Below are positions 38,103 through 44,485 of a DNA stretch of 44,485 bases, in pieces. The stretch lies in the IMG/VR virus record IMGVR_UViG_3300028030_000023, positions 1-44,485 of that record; one strand, written 5' to 3'. The stretch is from a virus. Each line of letters begins with the position of its first letter. Positions within the stretch are counted from its first letter, which is position 1. Position numbers and translations under genes: made by a program. The notes beneath the pieces are model-generated. The model worked only from the letters and a program-made list of their open reading frames with translations. It did not search any database and had not been told where the DNA came from.

Positions 38103-39482
38103 ATTACCTCTGTAAAGACCACGATAATCTTCACACATTACACCAATATCGAAGATACCCTCGAATGTTGTGCGAATAAGTGTTGAGTCATTGACTTTAA
38201 TTTGTGGAGCACGTCCCGTACCAGCCAAATAACCCATTTTAAATGTTCTTTCACCAGCAAGTAAGTACCAAGCAGTGTCTGATGTAATCTCAGGGTCAAC
38301 GACAAGTTCGTAAGCGCTTTGGTTAACATTAGGAACATTGACATTGTCTGCACCAAGTTTACTTTGTGCACCAAGAATTTCTTTAGCTGTAACTTCAAGT
38401 GCTGGTGACACAATAAGATACTTAGGTACAATATTGAGTGGTGTTTTACCATCAATGGATTTATGTTTAGACATAGCTAAACGACCAGCCGACAATGCCT
38501 CAGAAGATAATGCAGCAGTAGCTGTATTGTTACGACTCGTATGAAAGAATGATTTACCATCTGACATTTCATAGTTCTTATAGTCACCTTTTAACTGTAA
38601 AATGTCATAAGCAATACCATTTGCAGTTGTTTGTGCCATACGACCGAATGTACTGATGAGGTTTGTAAAGTTACCTAAATCATCATTGATAATCATTTGA
38701 CGTGTAAGTACAAATTTATTACCGAATGTTTCAATTTTCCAGCTCTCTGCTTTTTCAGCACCGCTAAGTTCTTTTAAGTCACCGTTTTCAAGTGTTTTAG
38801 AAAGACGACCACCACCAACAGTAGCTGTTAACTCAGTCATTGTTCTAAAATCAGGAACGTCAACCTCTTTCATCCAAGTCTTGTATGTACCTAATTGAGC
38901 ACTAAACTCAGATACTAAAACTCTTGCACCTACAGATTGAAGCAATAATGGAAAATCACCACTTACAAGTGAACGCTCAGCAGTAACCGCAGGGTCAAAA
39001 CTTCTTTCGCTCTCAGGTAAAAGTGCATTACCAATCGATACAAGTGATGCGTGACGATAACGCTCTGCACCCTCAGCTGGGTTTTCGATTTTAGCACCTG
39101 CACGCATTGCAAGACCATCAACCATAGCATCAATTTTTTTAGCTCTTTCAGCGTTTTCATCAGTTGCCGGAGTACCAACAGCCGGTGTTTCACCTGCAAA
39201 GTCTTTTAAAAGTAACGCTCTAAACTCGTTCGCTGTAACTTCTGGGTTTTCACCAAGAATTTTAGCTCCACGCTCACCGAAATCTAATGCAATAGCTTGA
39301 ACTTCTTTTTGACGTTCAACGTTTGCTTTTTCAGCAGCAAGTTTGGCTCTTTCAGCATCAAGTTTAGCTTTCTCATCAGCAACACGCATTTTTTCAAGTT
39401 TTGCCATTTCAGCAATCTCTTCTTTGTTACGCTTTGACATAGCTTCAAGCTGAGCAAGGCGTTCTAATTGTTCTTCATTCAT
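38097..39482 (-). CDS. Capsid precursor from an internal start (scaffold + major capsid protein)
   Basis: Within the fusion, ATG at 39482 (residue 182, MNEEQLERLAQ) is preceded by ATAGGAG at 7 nt spacing, as good as any gene start in this genome. The product would be 461 residues: coiled-coil delta domain plus capsid, lacking the protease. This mirrors lambda C/Nu3 (nested scaffold) and gives the needed excess of capsid over protease. Cleavage after the coiled coil is expected but the site cannot be read with confidence. Confidence 0.7.
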   Translation of the reverse strand: MNEEQLERLAQLEAMSKRNKEEIAEMAKLEKMRVADEKAKLDAERAKLAAEKANVERQKEVQAIALDFGERGAKILGENPEVTANEFRALLLKDFAGETPAVGTPATDENAERAKKIDAMVDGLAMRAGAKIENPAEGAERYRHASLVSIGNALLPESERSFDPAVTAERSLVSGDFPLLLQSVGARVLVSEFSAQLGTYKTWMKEVDVPDFRTMTELTATVGGGRLSKTLENGDLKELSGAEKAESWKIETFGNKFVLTRQMIINDDLGNFTNLISTFGRMAQTTANGIAYDILQLKGDYKNYEMSDGKSFFHTSRNNTATAALSSEALSAGRLAMSKHKSIDGKTPLNIVPKYLIVSPALEVTAKEILGAQSKLGADNVNVPNVNQSAYELVVDPEITSDTAWYLLAGERTFKMGYLAGTGRAPQIKVNDSTLIRTTFEGIFDIGVMCEDYRGLYRGNN

Positions 39483-40025
39483 TTCTGAACTCCTATTGAT
39501 AATACTTTCTCTTTTTGTTGCCCCGCTATCGAAACCAATTCCGACAGCTGAAACTTCAAAAATATCAAAGTTCGTAACAGTTACCGTATCCTGTTCATTA
39601 TTAGCACCTCTTGTCACCTCATAGTCACGAATTTCGTAACCGATTGACACATCCGTTAAGATACCCTCGTTATACTTACTGAATACACGTTGTGACTCAG
39701 CATCGCTCCCGAAAGTAACTTCACCTACAATCTGACCGTTTTCAACACGGGGATTGCTGACCTTACCAACAGCGCTGTCAACACTGCTTATGTGGTCTTT
39801 AAAGAAAGTATTTAAATGTTCAGTTGTTGCACCGTTTACATCCAACACTTCAGTATAATACTCTCCTGTACCCCAATCGAAACGTGTTCCGCCATTGTCG
39901 TCACTTACAAACACGAAAGTAAGGGTGTTATCTTCCGCATTGTCATTACGGCTAACGCTAACCCCCATACTCCGTGTTTGAGAAGTTCCGCGTAAAGCCT
40001 CTCGTTTGTTTATTTGTTTAGGCAT
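38097..40025 (-). CDS. Fused prohead protease, scaffold and major capsid protein
   Basis: A 642-residue polyprotein. Residues about 30-175 are a prohead protease of the HK97/U35 type: His78 (KDHISS), Ser127 (DVSIGY) and the later FEVSAVGIG motif. Residues about 182-260 are a charged coiled coil acting as scaffold or delta domain. Residues about 330-642 are the major capsid protein (ARVLVSEFSAQLGTYKTWMKEVDVP, ELTATVGGGRLSKTLENGDLKELSG, KFVLTRQMIINDDLG, HTSRNN, LAGERTFKMGYLAGTGRAPQI), of the Mu-like/HK97-fold group. ATG 40025 is preceded by AAGGAG and lies in the portal end. A strong internal start at 39482 should give much more capsid than protease. Confidence 0.88.
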   Translation of the reverse strand: MPKQINKREALRGTSQTRSMGVSVSRNDNAEDNTLTFVFVSDDNGGTRFDWGTGEYYTEVLDVNGATTEHLNTFFKDHISSVDSAVGKVSNPRVENGQIVGEVTFGSDAESQRVFSKYNEGILTDVSIGYEIRDYEVTRGANNEQDTVTVTNFDIFEVSAVGIGFDSGATKRESIINRSSEMNEEQLERLAQLEAMSKRNKEEIAEMAKLEKMRVADEKAKLDAERAKLAAEKANVERQKEVQAIALDFGERGAKILGENPEVTANEFRALLLKDFAGETPAVGTPATDENAERAKKIDAMVDGLAMRAGAKIENPAEGAERYRHASLVSIGNALLPESERSFDPAVTAERSLVSGDFPLLLQSVGARVLVSEFSAQLGTYKTWMKEVDVPDFRTMTELTATVGGGRLSKTLENGDLKELSGAEKAESWKIETFGNKFVLTRQMIINDDLGNFTNLISTFGRMAQTTANGIAYDILQLKGDYKNYEMSDGKSFFHTSRNNTATAALSSEALSAGRLAMSKHKSIDGKTPLNIVPKYLIVSPALEVTAKEILGAQSKLGADNVNVPNVNQSAYELVVDPEITSDTAWYLLAGERTFKMGYLAGTGRAPQIKVNDSTLIRTTFEGIFDIGVMCEDYRGLYRGNN

Positions 40026-41469
40026 TACTACTATCTCCTTTTTTATTAGATGATGAACCCTCAGCGCCCGTAGGATTTTCATCATAGTCCTTTGGGTCGC
40101 CTTTAGAATTTACCCCGTCGTCCATATTACTATTTTGCATAGTATAGTCAGGGATACCATATTGAGCTTTTAACTCAATTTCACGAGCTTTCTTACGTAA
40201 GATTTCCTCGTAATCCTCTCCCTCTGAATTTGCAACATCCGTTTCACAAGTGAGGTTGAGTCTAATTTTCTTTTCAATAGCTGTGATTTCTTTTAATGGG
40301 TCAACTAAGTCACGTTTTGGCATAATCCATTTTGGTTTTATCCACTTGTCAGGGGCTTTTGTAATACCTGTAGCTTTAACTTCACCTAAAAGTGCAGCAT
40401 TTTTTAACCAAGTTTCAAAAACATCATTTAAAATGTAATTTACAAAATGTTCTTGCTCAGCATCAAAACGTTTAAAGTCTTGTAATAAAGATGCTCTTGA
40501 TGATGCAAAATTCACTTTTGAATAATCTCTAAATGAAAGTTCGTAACTAAGCTTACGTGCTGTAGCAATAAGTCTAATTGTGTTCTCACTGAATTGTACA
40601 TAATCTGTTGATACAGAGTCGGGGTCAAGTTTCGTTATATCCTCACCCTTATCCATATATAAAACACTAACGCCATTTATTGTTTGTATCTTTTTGTTTA
40701 GGTTTGCCCCGAATGGGTCACCTTTACCACTCTGTTTTACAGCATACGCAATATTAGCACGAGCTCTAGCTGCCTGTATTGATGCGGTTTGAAATGCTGA
40801 AAAGTTTTTAAGGTCTAAAATAGCCTGTTTGTACTCAGACACACCGCGTACTTGACTAGGGCGGTCAGCTATGAAATAATTGATGATGTGTTTTGCATCA
40901 ATACTGAATGGAGTACCTTTAACATCTTTGAAATGATACTTGATAACGACACCGCTTGCATCAAGTTCTATCCCACCGTCAGTACGTCCTGTGTCTACGG
41001 CATCAGCTTCAATGAGCTGCAATTTAAGTCCTGTATCAGTCACGCGTTTGTATATGAAAATCTCACCATCAACCATACGTGATTTAAGCATCATACGCTG
41101 CATATCATAAAAAGTGAACTTACCTAACGCATCACAAGTTTTAGGGTTCGTAGCCCATTTTTTAAATGCCTCTTCAACAGTGTCATCATATTTCTTTTTT
41201 CCTGTTATTGATTGTAGATGTATCCCATTACCAATAACATTATTGATGATAGCATTGTCAATGTTATCCATAATAGCATTATTAGCACTAAGCCATCTAG
41301 CACGCGCACGAAGTCTATCTCTATCCGGCGCAGCTGTTGTTTCAAAATCCGATATAGCGTTCCAAAAATCTTTATTAGCATTAGTGACCTTTCCACCCTC
41401 ATAAAACCCGCGAACTTTCAAAATAGCTTTGACTACAGCTAACGCCGCTCTGTCTATAAATTCAAACAT
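40018..41469 (-). CDS. Portal protein (lambda gpB type)
   Basis: A 483-residue portal forming the dodecameric DNA gate at one capsid vertex. Family pattern: AAPDRDRLRARARWLSANNAIMDNIDNAIINNVIGNGIHLQ, VDGEIFIYKRV, LQLIEADAVDT, INYFIADRPSQVRGVSEYKQAILDL, and YSKVNFASSRASLLQDFKRFDAEQEHFVNYIL, all typical of Phage_portal_2. The C-terminus is acidic and Ser/Asn-rich (DDGVNSKGDPKDYDENPTG), probably disordered. GGAGAC precedes ATG 41469, which overlaps the gpW-like stop by one base. Confidence 0.92.
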   Translation of the reverse strand: MFEFIDRAALAVVKAILKVRGFYEGGKVTNANKDFWNAISDFETTAAPDRDRLRARARWLSANNAIMDNIDNAIINNVIGNGIHLQSITGKKKYDDTVEEAFKKWATNPKTCDALGKFTFYDMQRMMLKSRMVDGEIFIYKRVTDTGLKLQLIEADAVDTGRTDGGIELDASGVVIKYHFKDVKGTPFSIDAKHIINYFIADRPSQVRGVSEYKQAILDLKNFSAFQTASIQAARARANIAYAVKQSGKGDPFGANLNKKIQTINGVSVLYMDKGEDITKLDPDSVSTDYVQFSENTIRLIATARKLSYELSFRDYSKVNFASSRASLLQDFKRFDAEQEHFVNYILNDVFETWLKNAALLGEVKATGITKAPDKWIKPKWIMPKRDLVDPLKEITAIEKKIRLNLTCETDVANSEGEDYEEILRKKAREIELKAQYGIPDYTMQNSNMDDGVNSKGDPKDYDENPTGAEGSSSNKKGDSSNA

Positions 41470-41708
41470 TATTCTGAGTCTCCAAATTGGACTTGCGCAG
41501 CACCTCGTGACACTGTTGAGCCTGCTATTACGTCTCCGTAAGTATTGAGCATCTTAGTTAGCCACTCTTCACGTCTTTGTAGAAATTGTAAGTCAGCTCT
41601 TTGTACAACACGACCATTAATTTCATATCTTTGTGCAGTATTTACAGCATAGATTGCTTCCTGAACTTCAGCGAGTTGTTGACCGTATGTTTTTAAAGTA
41701 ACTGCCAT
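41469..41708 (-). CDS. gpW-like head-tail joining protein
   Basis: A 79-residue protein between large terminase and portal, the exact lambda W position. YGQQLAEVQEAIYAVNTAQRYEINGRVVQRADLQFLQRREEWLTKMLNTYG matches the helix-hairpin-helix plan of gpW, which closes the connector after packaging. A typical AAAGGAAG site precedes ATG 41708, and its own sigma-70 promoter lies just upstream. Confidence 0.8.
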   Translation of the reverse strand: MAVTLKTYGQQLAEVQEAIYAVNTAQRYEINGRVVQRADLQFLQRREEWLTKMLNTYGDVIAGSTVSRGAAQVQFGDSE

Positions 41709-41729
41709 AATAACTTCCTTTTATGTGAA

Positions 41730-41759
41730 ATTATAACACAATCCGTTAAAAATCGTCAA
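41730..41759 (-). promoter_or_regulatory. Sigma-70 promoter before gpW/portal/capsid genes
   Basis: Reading leftward: TTGACG (41754-41759), 18-bp spacer, TATAAT (41730-41735). It overlaps the end of the large terminase gene and would raise expression of portal and capsid over terminase. Confidence 0.7.
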
Positions 41760-43584
41760 GAAAGTTAGCTGTTTCGTTCATTATGTGAGCGTTTTGGTTA
41801 GTATTTTGAGCTGTTTTCGGTGCATCAGGTACTACCTTTCCGATACTTATTACAGGACGTTTCAGGAGATTTGGCTCAACATCCAATATTGATAACGCTG
41901 CTAACGCATAAATCCTAACGTCTAATGCCTCATTTCTTAACCTAACTTTAACATATTTACCTTTATCATCACGTTTTTCAGCTGTTAGCATATTAAAATA
42001 CTTGTCATTATATACGGGTTTGTTTGGAAAGTGACAATAATTCGCACCCTCTTTTCTCACCCCAAGTTTGGCAAAAAAGTCATCTTTCAATGTGTGCACA
42101 CCTATTGAAAAAAGTGTTAGCTCATCAGGTGACATATCATATATTGTCTTATTTGTTATAGGTGCTGTTATAGTATTAGCCCCCTTGATAGCAAAAATCT
42201 TATTAGGTATTCTATTCTCACAATATGTATAAATATCTTTTGTTCTGTGTCCACCGGTATCAATACACGTGCCCATAATTTTCATCTTAGCTCCATCTTG
42301 TCGTGTAAATGAACGAGAAAGATAATCATCAAGCATTTCTTGTGTTTCTTCAAATTGAGGGTCTCCAGCTATCACCTTGTAATCTATAGACCAAGTTTCA
42401 CCATTACGCCCATGCCCCAGAACTTCAAGCTCAAAACGGTCATCTTGTGTATCTACACCGCAAGTAAGCACATAAACATCATTCGGCACTTCACATCCAT
42501 ACTCTTCAACGCGGTCATTCGCGCTCTTAATGTCAATACCGGCTAAATTCTCTTTCCAGACCTCAGCATTACGTGTGTTCTTCCAAACCTGCATAGCACG
42601 TGTATCACCCTCTTGTAATAATCTATGCGCTTTTATAAACTCACGTGCTATATCGTTCCAAGATAGCCATCCAAGTGGAGAATAAAACGAAGTCAATTTA
42701 TACCCTCTATGCTGATGTCCCTCGTTTTTAGGTATCCATATACCTTTAGCCATCATTTCTGTTTTCTTAAACTCAGGTATAAGTGAGCCGCAATTTGGAC
42801 ACGCACATTTTACATCACCTTTTAAATAACCTCGTTTGTCTTTTTCAAATGTCATATACTCCCATTTAAAACCCATAAGTTCCCCACACTCATGACAAGG
42901 CATTTCATATTCACGTTGGTCACTATCCTCAAACTCAGGTTCTATGTTAGATAGTCCTGAAATAGTTGGTGTTGAGTTTATGTATATCTTTTTGTTAGCA
43001 AAAGCATCCGCACGAGCCTTACCGAGCTCCATAACATCACCCTCACCGAATGTACCAAAACCGTCAACATCATCCAGCATAACTACACGTGCTGAAAATG
43101 AACGAAACGATGCTGTTGAATTAGACCATCCGAGCGCGATGTTACCGCCGGCAACAGCTTTTGAATATGTTTCACCAATATCATTTTTACTTTTCCCGCC
43201 TATGATTTTCTTAGCGAGATGAGGTATTGCACGTATTGATGGTGTTAGTCTTCGTTTTGATGTACCTTTCGCAAGTGTTTCAGTTGGTAATATGTACAAA
43301 ATAGGACACGGATAAAAGTCAAGATAACACATAGCAATGTTATCCGCGATAGATGAGAAGCCTAACTGTGTTCCTTTTATAACTTTAACTTGCTGTGTAG
43401 GACTCGTTGGTGACATTTCATCCATAATCTCTTTAAGATACGGTGTTCTGTCTGTCCGCCACCGGCCGGCTTCAGCTGATGCCTCACTTGTAAGTATTCT
43501 ATATTTATCAGACCATTCACTCACAGTCAAACGTGGGTCAGGTTTGAAACCTGCGTTGACACCTTTTACAACAGGATTAATCAT
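41746..43584 (-). CDS. terL: Large terminase (GpA type)
   Basis: A 612-residue packaging motor of the lambda gpA family. ATPase: the atypical P-loop region KGTQLGFSS (about 70-78), Walker B VVMLDDVD (about 167-174), and STPT (coupling motif, about 204-207). Zinc motif CHEC (230-233) with CACPNC (260-265). Nuclease domain: CGVDTQDDRFELEVLGHGR and CIDTGGHRTKDI, with acidic residues expected to bind metal. GpA-type terminases generally cut at cos sites. ATG 43584 is confirmed by ATGA overlap with the 47-residue gene, so the longer form starting at a TTG (43599) is rejected. GGGGAT precedes it. Confidence 0.93.
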   Translation of the reverse strand: MINPVVKGVNAGFKPDPRLTVSEWSDKYRILTSEASAEAGRWRTDRTPYLKEIMDEMSPTSPTQQVKVIKGTQLGFSSIADNIAMCYLDFYPCPILYILPTETLAKGTSKRRLTPSIRAIPHLAKKIIGGKSKNDIGETYSKAVAGGNIALGWSNSTASFRSFSARVVMLDDVDGFGTFGEGDVMELGKARADAFANKKIYINSTPTISGLSNIEPEFEDSDQREYEMPCHECGELMGFKWEYMTFEKDKRGYLKGDVKCACPNCGSLIPEFKKTEMMAKGIWIPKNEGHQHRGYKLTSFYSPLGWLSWNDIAREFIKAHRLLQEGDTRAMQVWKNTRNAEVWKENLAGIDIKSANDRVEEYGCEVPNDVYVLTCGVDTQDDRFELEVLGHGRNGETWSIDYKVIAGDPQFEETQEMLDDYLSRSFTRQDGAKMKIMGTCIDTGGHRTKDIYTYCENRIPNKIFAIKGANTITAPITNKTIYDMSPDELTLFSIGVHTLKDDFFAKLGVRKEGANYCHFPNKPVYNDKYFNMLTAEKRDDKGKYVKVRLRNEALDVRIYALAALSILDVEPNLLKRPVISIGKVVPDAPKTAQNTNQNAHIMNETANFLDDF

Positions 43585-43724
43585 TTGTAAATCCCCCAAA
43601 ATAAATGTAAAAAAAGTTGCGTTTCAGTCCAATTTGGATGTTGAAATCTAAGGTATAGTACACTGCCTGCAATTATGAGTGATACAAAAACCGCAGCATA
43701 AAGTGTTAATGTGTCATCTTTCAT
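43581..43724 (-). CDS. 47-residue single-pass membrane protein between the terminase genes
   Basis: Embedded by ATGA overlaps with both the small and large terminase genes, with AAGGAT ahead. One hydrophobic segment (residues 8-24, LYAAVFVSLIIAGSVLYL) between charged ends. Such a membrane mini-protein between terS and terL is unusual. Role unknown; it may mainly keep translation coupled. Confidence 0.65.
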   Translation of the reverse strand: MKDDTLTLYAAVFVSLIIAGSVLYLRFQHPNWTETQLFLHLFWGIYK

Positions 43725-44365
43725 AAAAAACTATCCTTACTAAAACCATCTAACATCATCCCAAATTCTTTATATAAAAGTTCTTTTATGACGTGTGGGT
43801 CAGAGATACTAGCTAGCTCATTTGACATACGTTCCGGTATTGAAAGTATCTTATCACGTATCGCTCTTGATACAGCAAACGCTTTATCCTCCACTTCTTC
43901 GCGTGAGATTAAAAGACCTTTCTCTTTTTCATATTTAAGCTTTTCAAGTTTACCGGAATAGAGTGTCTTATATATGTTTGCATCGGTTATAGTTGGTTTT
44001 TCCCCAAGTTCTTCAATAACAAGCTCACCATATTCGTCTTTTGTCTGACCCTCTTTTGGAGGCTGCACTTTATCAAGCTTTTCAGTTATTGACTTTTTCT
44101 TTTTACGGGCTTTTTTCTCTAATTTAGGGTCATCAGGGTCAACATCGCGAAGACCTTTAATCACTATACCGCCTATACCCGCCATTTTTATAGCGTTAGC
44201 TACTTCATCATAGTCATAGAGTTTGTTACGCACTCCATCTTCATTGTGAAAAGGTATTTGACCTCTACTGACAGCTTCACTGAATGAAGATTTGTTGAAC
44301 TTAGCAACACCTCTCTTGTGAAGCAAGTTTAAAACCTCTTTTTGTGTGTAAAGCATCTTAGCCAT
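43721..44365 (-). CDS. terS: Small terminase (Nu1/DUF1441-like)
   Basis: A 214-residue protein that recognises the packaging site and loads TerL. N-terminal winged-helix-like domain (YTQKEVLNLLHKRGVAKFNKSSFSEAVSRGQIPF, then KLYDYDEVANAIKMAGIGG), a very basic linker (KKARKKKKSITEKLDK), and a helical oligomerisation part (ANIYKTLYSGKLEKLKYEKEKGLLISREEVEDKAFAVSRAIRDKILSIPERMSNELA) typical of DUF1441/Nu1-type proteins. ATG 44365 is chosen because the consensus promoter lies between it and the upstream in-frame start. AGGA precedes it. Confidence 0.85.
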   Translation of the reverse strand: MAKMLYTQKEVLNLLHKRGVAKFNKSSFSEAVSRGQIPFHNEDGVRNKLYDYDEVANAIKMAGIGGIVIKGLRDVDPDDPKLEKKARKKKKSITEKLDKVQPPKEGQTKDEYGELVIEELGEKPTITDANIYKTLYSGKLEKLKYEKEKGLLISREEVEDKAFAVSRAIRDKILSIPERMSNELASISDPHVIKELLYKEFGMMLDGFSKDSFL

Positions 44366-44393
44366 ATTAAATCCTGTTAAAAAATATGAAAAA

Positions 44394-44422
44394 AGTATAA
44401 CAAAATGTTTAATATATGTCAA
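44394..44422 (-). promoter_or_regulatory. Sigma-70 promoter of the morphogenesis block (terS)
   Basis: Reading leftward: TTGACA (44417-44422), 17-bp spacer, TATACT (44394-44399). The predicted start near 44387 gives a 22-nt leader. Its spacer contains the operator-like 12-mer. This is the main late promoter candidate. Confidence 0.88.
44402..44413. promoter_or_regulatory. Operator half-dyad inside the terS promoter spacer
   Basis: AAAATGTTTAAT, identical to the complement of 4253-4264 in the RHH promoter spacer. It matches 11 of 13 positions of the full palindrome when extended. A protein bound here would block RNA polymerase. Confidence 0.55.
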
Positions 44423-44456
44423 GTTTTTCGTTATAATGAAAAGTGGAACGATTTTT

Positions 44457-44485
44457 GCGTCCACCAAAAGTGCGTGGTTTGGGAC
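44457..44485. other. GC-rich dyad at the right end, candidate packaging site element
   Basis: In a very AT-rich surrounding, 44460-44485 is GC-rich and has dyad symmetry: GTCC..CAAA at the left pairs with TTTGGGAC at the right, with CCAC/GTGG inside. It lies upstream of terS, where GpA-type phages have their cos/terminase-binding region, and ends exactly at the window end. The cos identity is inference. Confidence 0.35.

Noticed and set aside
40026-40085. Protease-capsid start at 40085
   Set aside because: No ribosome binding site there; ATG 40025 has AAGGAG at correct spacing and still overlaps the portal end by 8 bp.
1-44485. Prophage attachment sites, integrase or CI-like repressor
   Set aside because: None was recognised; only small RHH and HTH-like proteins exist, and no host-like flanking genes or tRNA-end duplications are present.

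Overview
The window reads as an essentially complete genome, or nearly so, of a tailed double-stranded DNA phage with a long non-contractile tail (siphovirus type). It is AT-rich with very tightly packed genes. The head and tail genes follow the lambda order: small terminase, GpA-type large terminase, gpW, gpB-type portal, protease/capsid, decoration protein, gpFII, tail terminator, tube, G/GT chaperones, tape measure, tip. No sheath gene is seen. Replication is not lambda-like. It uses a small family B DNA polymerase, a Prim-Pol/D5-type primase-helicase, an SSB-like protein, a FEN-type exonuclease, an SF2 helicase and a VRR-NUC nuclease. Nucleotide-metabolism genes are a dNMP kinase, a MazG-like pyrophosphohydrolase and a divergent ThyX. 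No integrase, CI-type repressor or attachment site was recognised, so a lytic life style is likely. The low GC points to a low-GC bacterial host, but the sequence does not let me name it.

Layout. Positions 165-4210 are on the minus strand: gpZ-like tail protein, dNMP kinase, a repeat-rich AT region that is a candidate origin, primase-helicase, and a small ribbon-helix-helix (RHH) regulator. Positions 4387-18071 are on the plus strand: replication genes, C5 methyltransferase, DNA polymerase, a run of very small overlapping accessory genes, nuclease and helicase genes, then MazG and ThyX. A hairpin terminator at 18072-18088 ends this block. Positions 18087-44365 are on the minus strand: the whole morphogenesis block, from the small terminase (right end) to the tail tip and probable lysis genes (left end). 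If the ends are joined, the minus genes form one arc running gpZ to terS. The junction, between gpZ and terS, is where a packaging site would be expected.

Regulation. Four plus-strand promoters share an unusual layout: TTAAG, then AAAGG, then TATA(A/C)T, with identical spacing. Minus-strand promoters are ordinary sigma-70 type. A palindromic motif, AATGTT-W-AACATT, sits immediately upstream of two plus promoters and flanks the candidate origin. A shortened form lies in the -35/-10 spacer of the RHH and terS promoters. This looks like a phage-wide regulon, and the RHH protein at 4046-4210 is the obvious candidate regulator.

Most interesting points: this promoter/operator network; a structured leader of about 470 nt at 5986-6454 that contains a tRNA-like fold; interleaved, mutually exclusive inverted repeats upstream of the primase; a methyltransferase interrupted by one in-frame amber codon; a protease-scaffold-capsid fusion with a strong internal start; a gpZ gene displaced from its usual place; and a divergent ThyX active-site motif. 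At least ten genes of 20-59 codons are annotated here from overlaps and ribosome binding sites.
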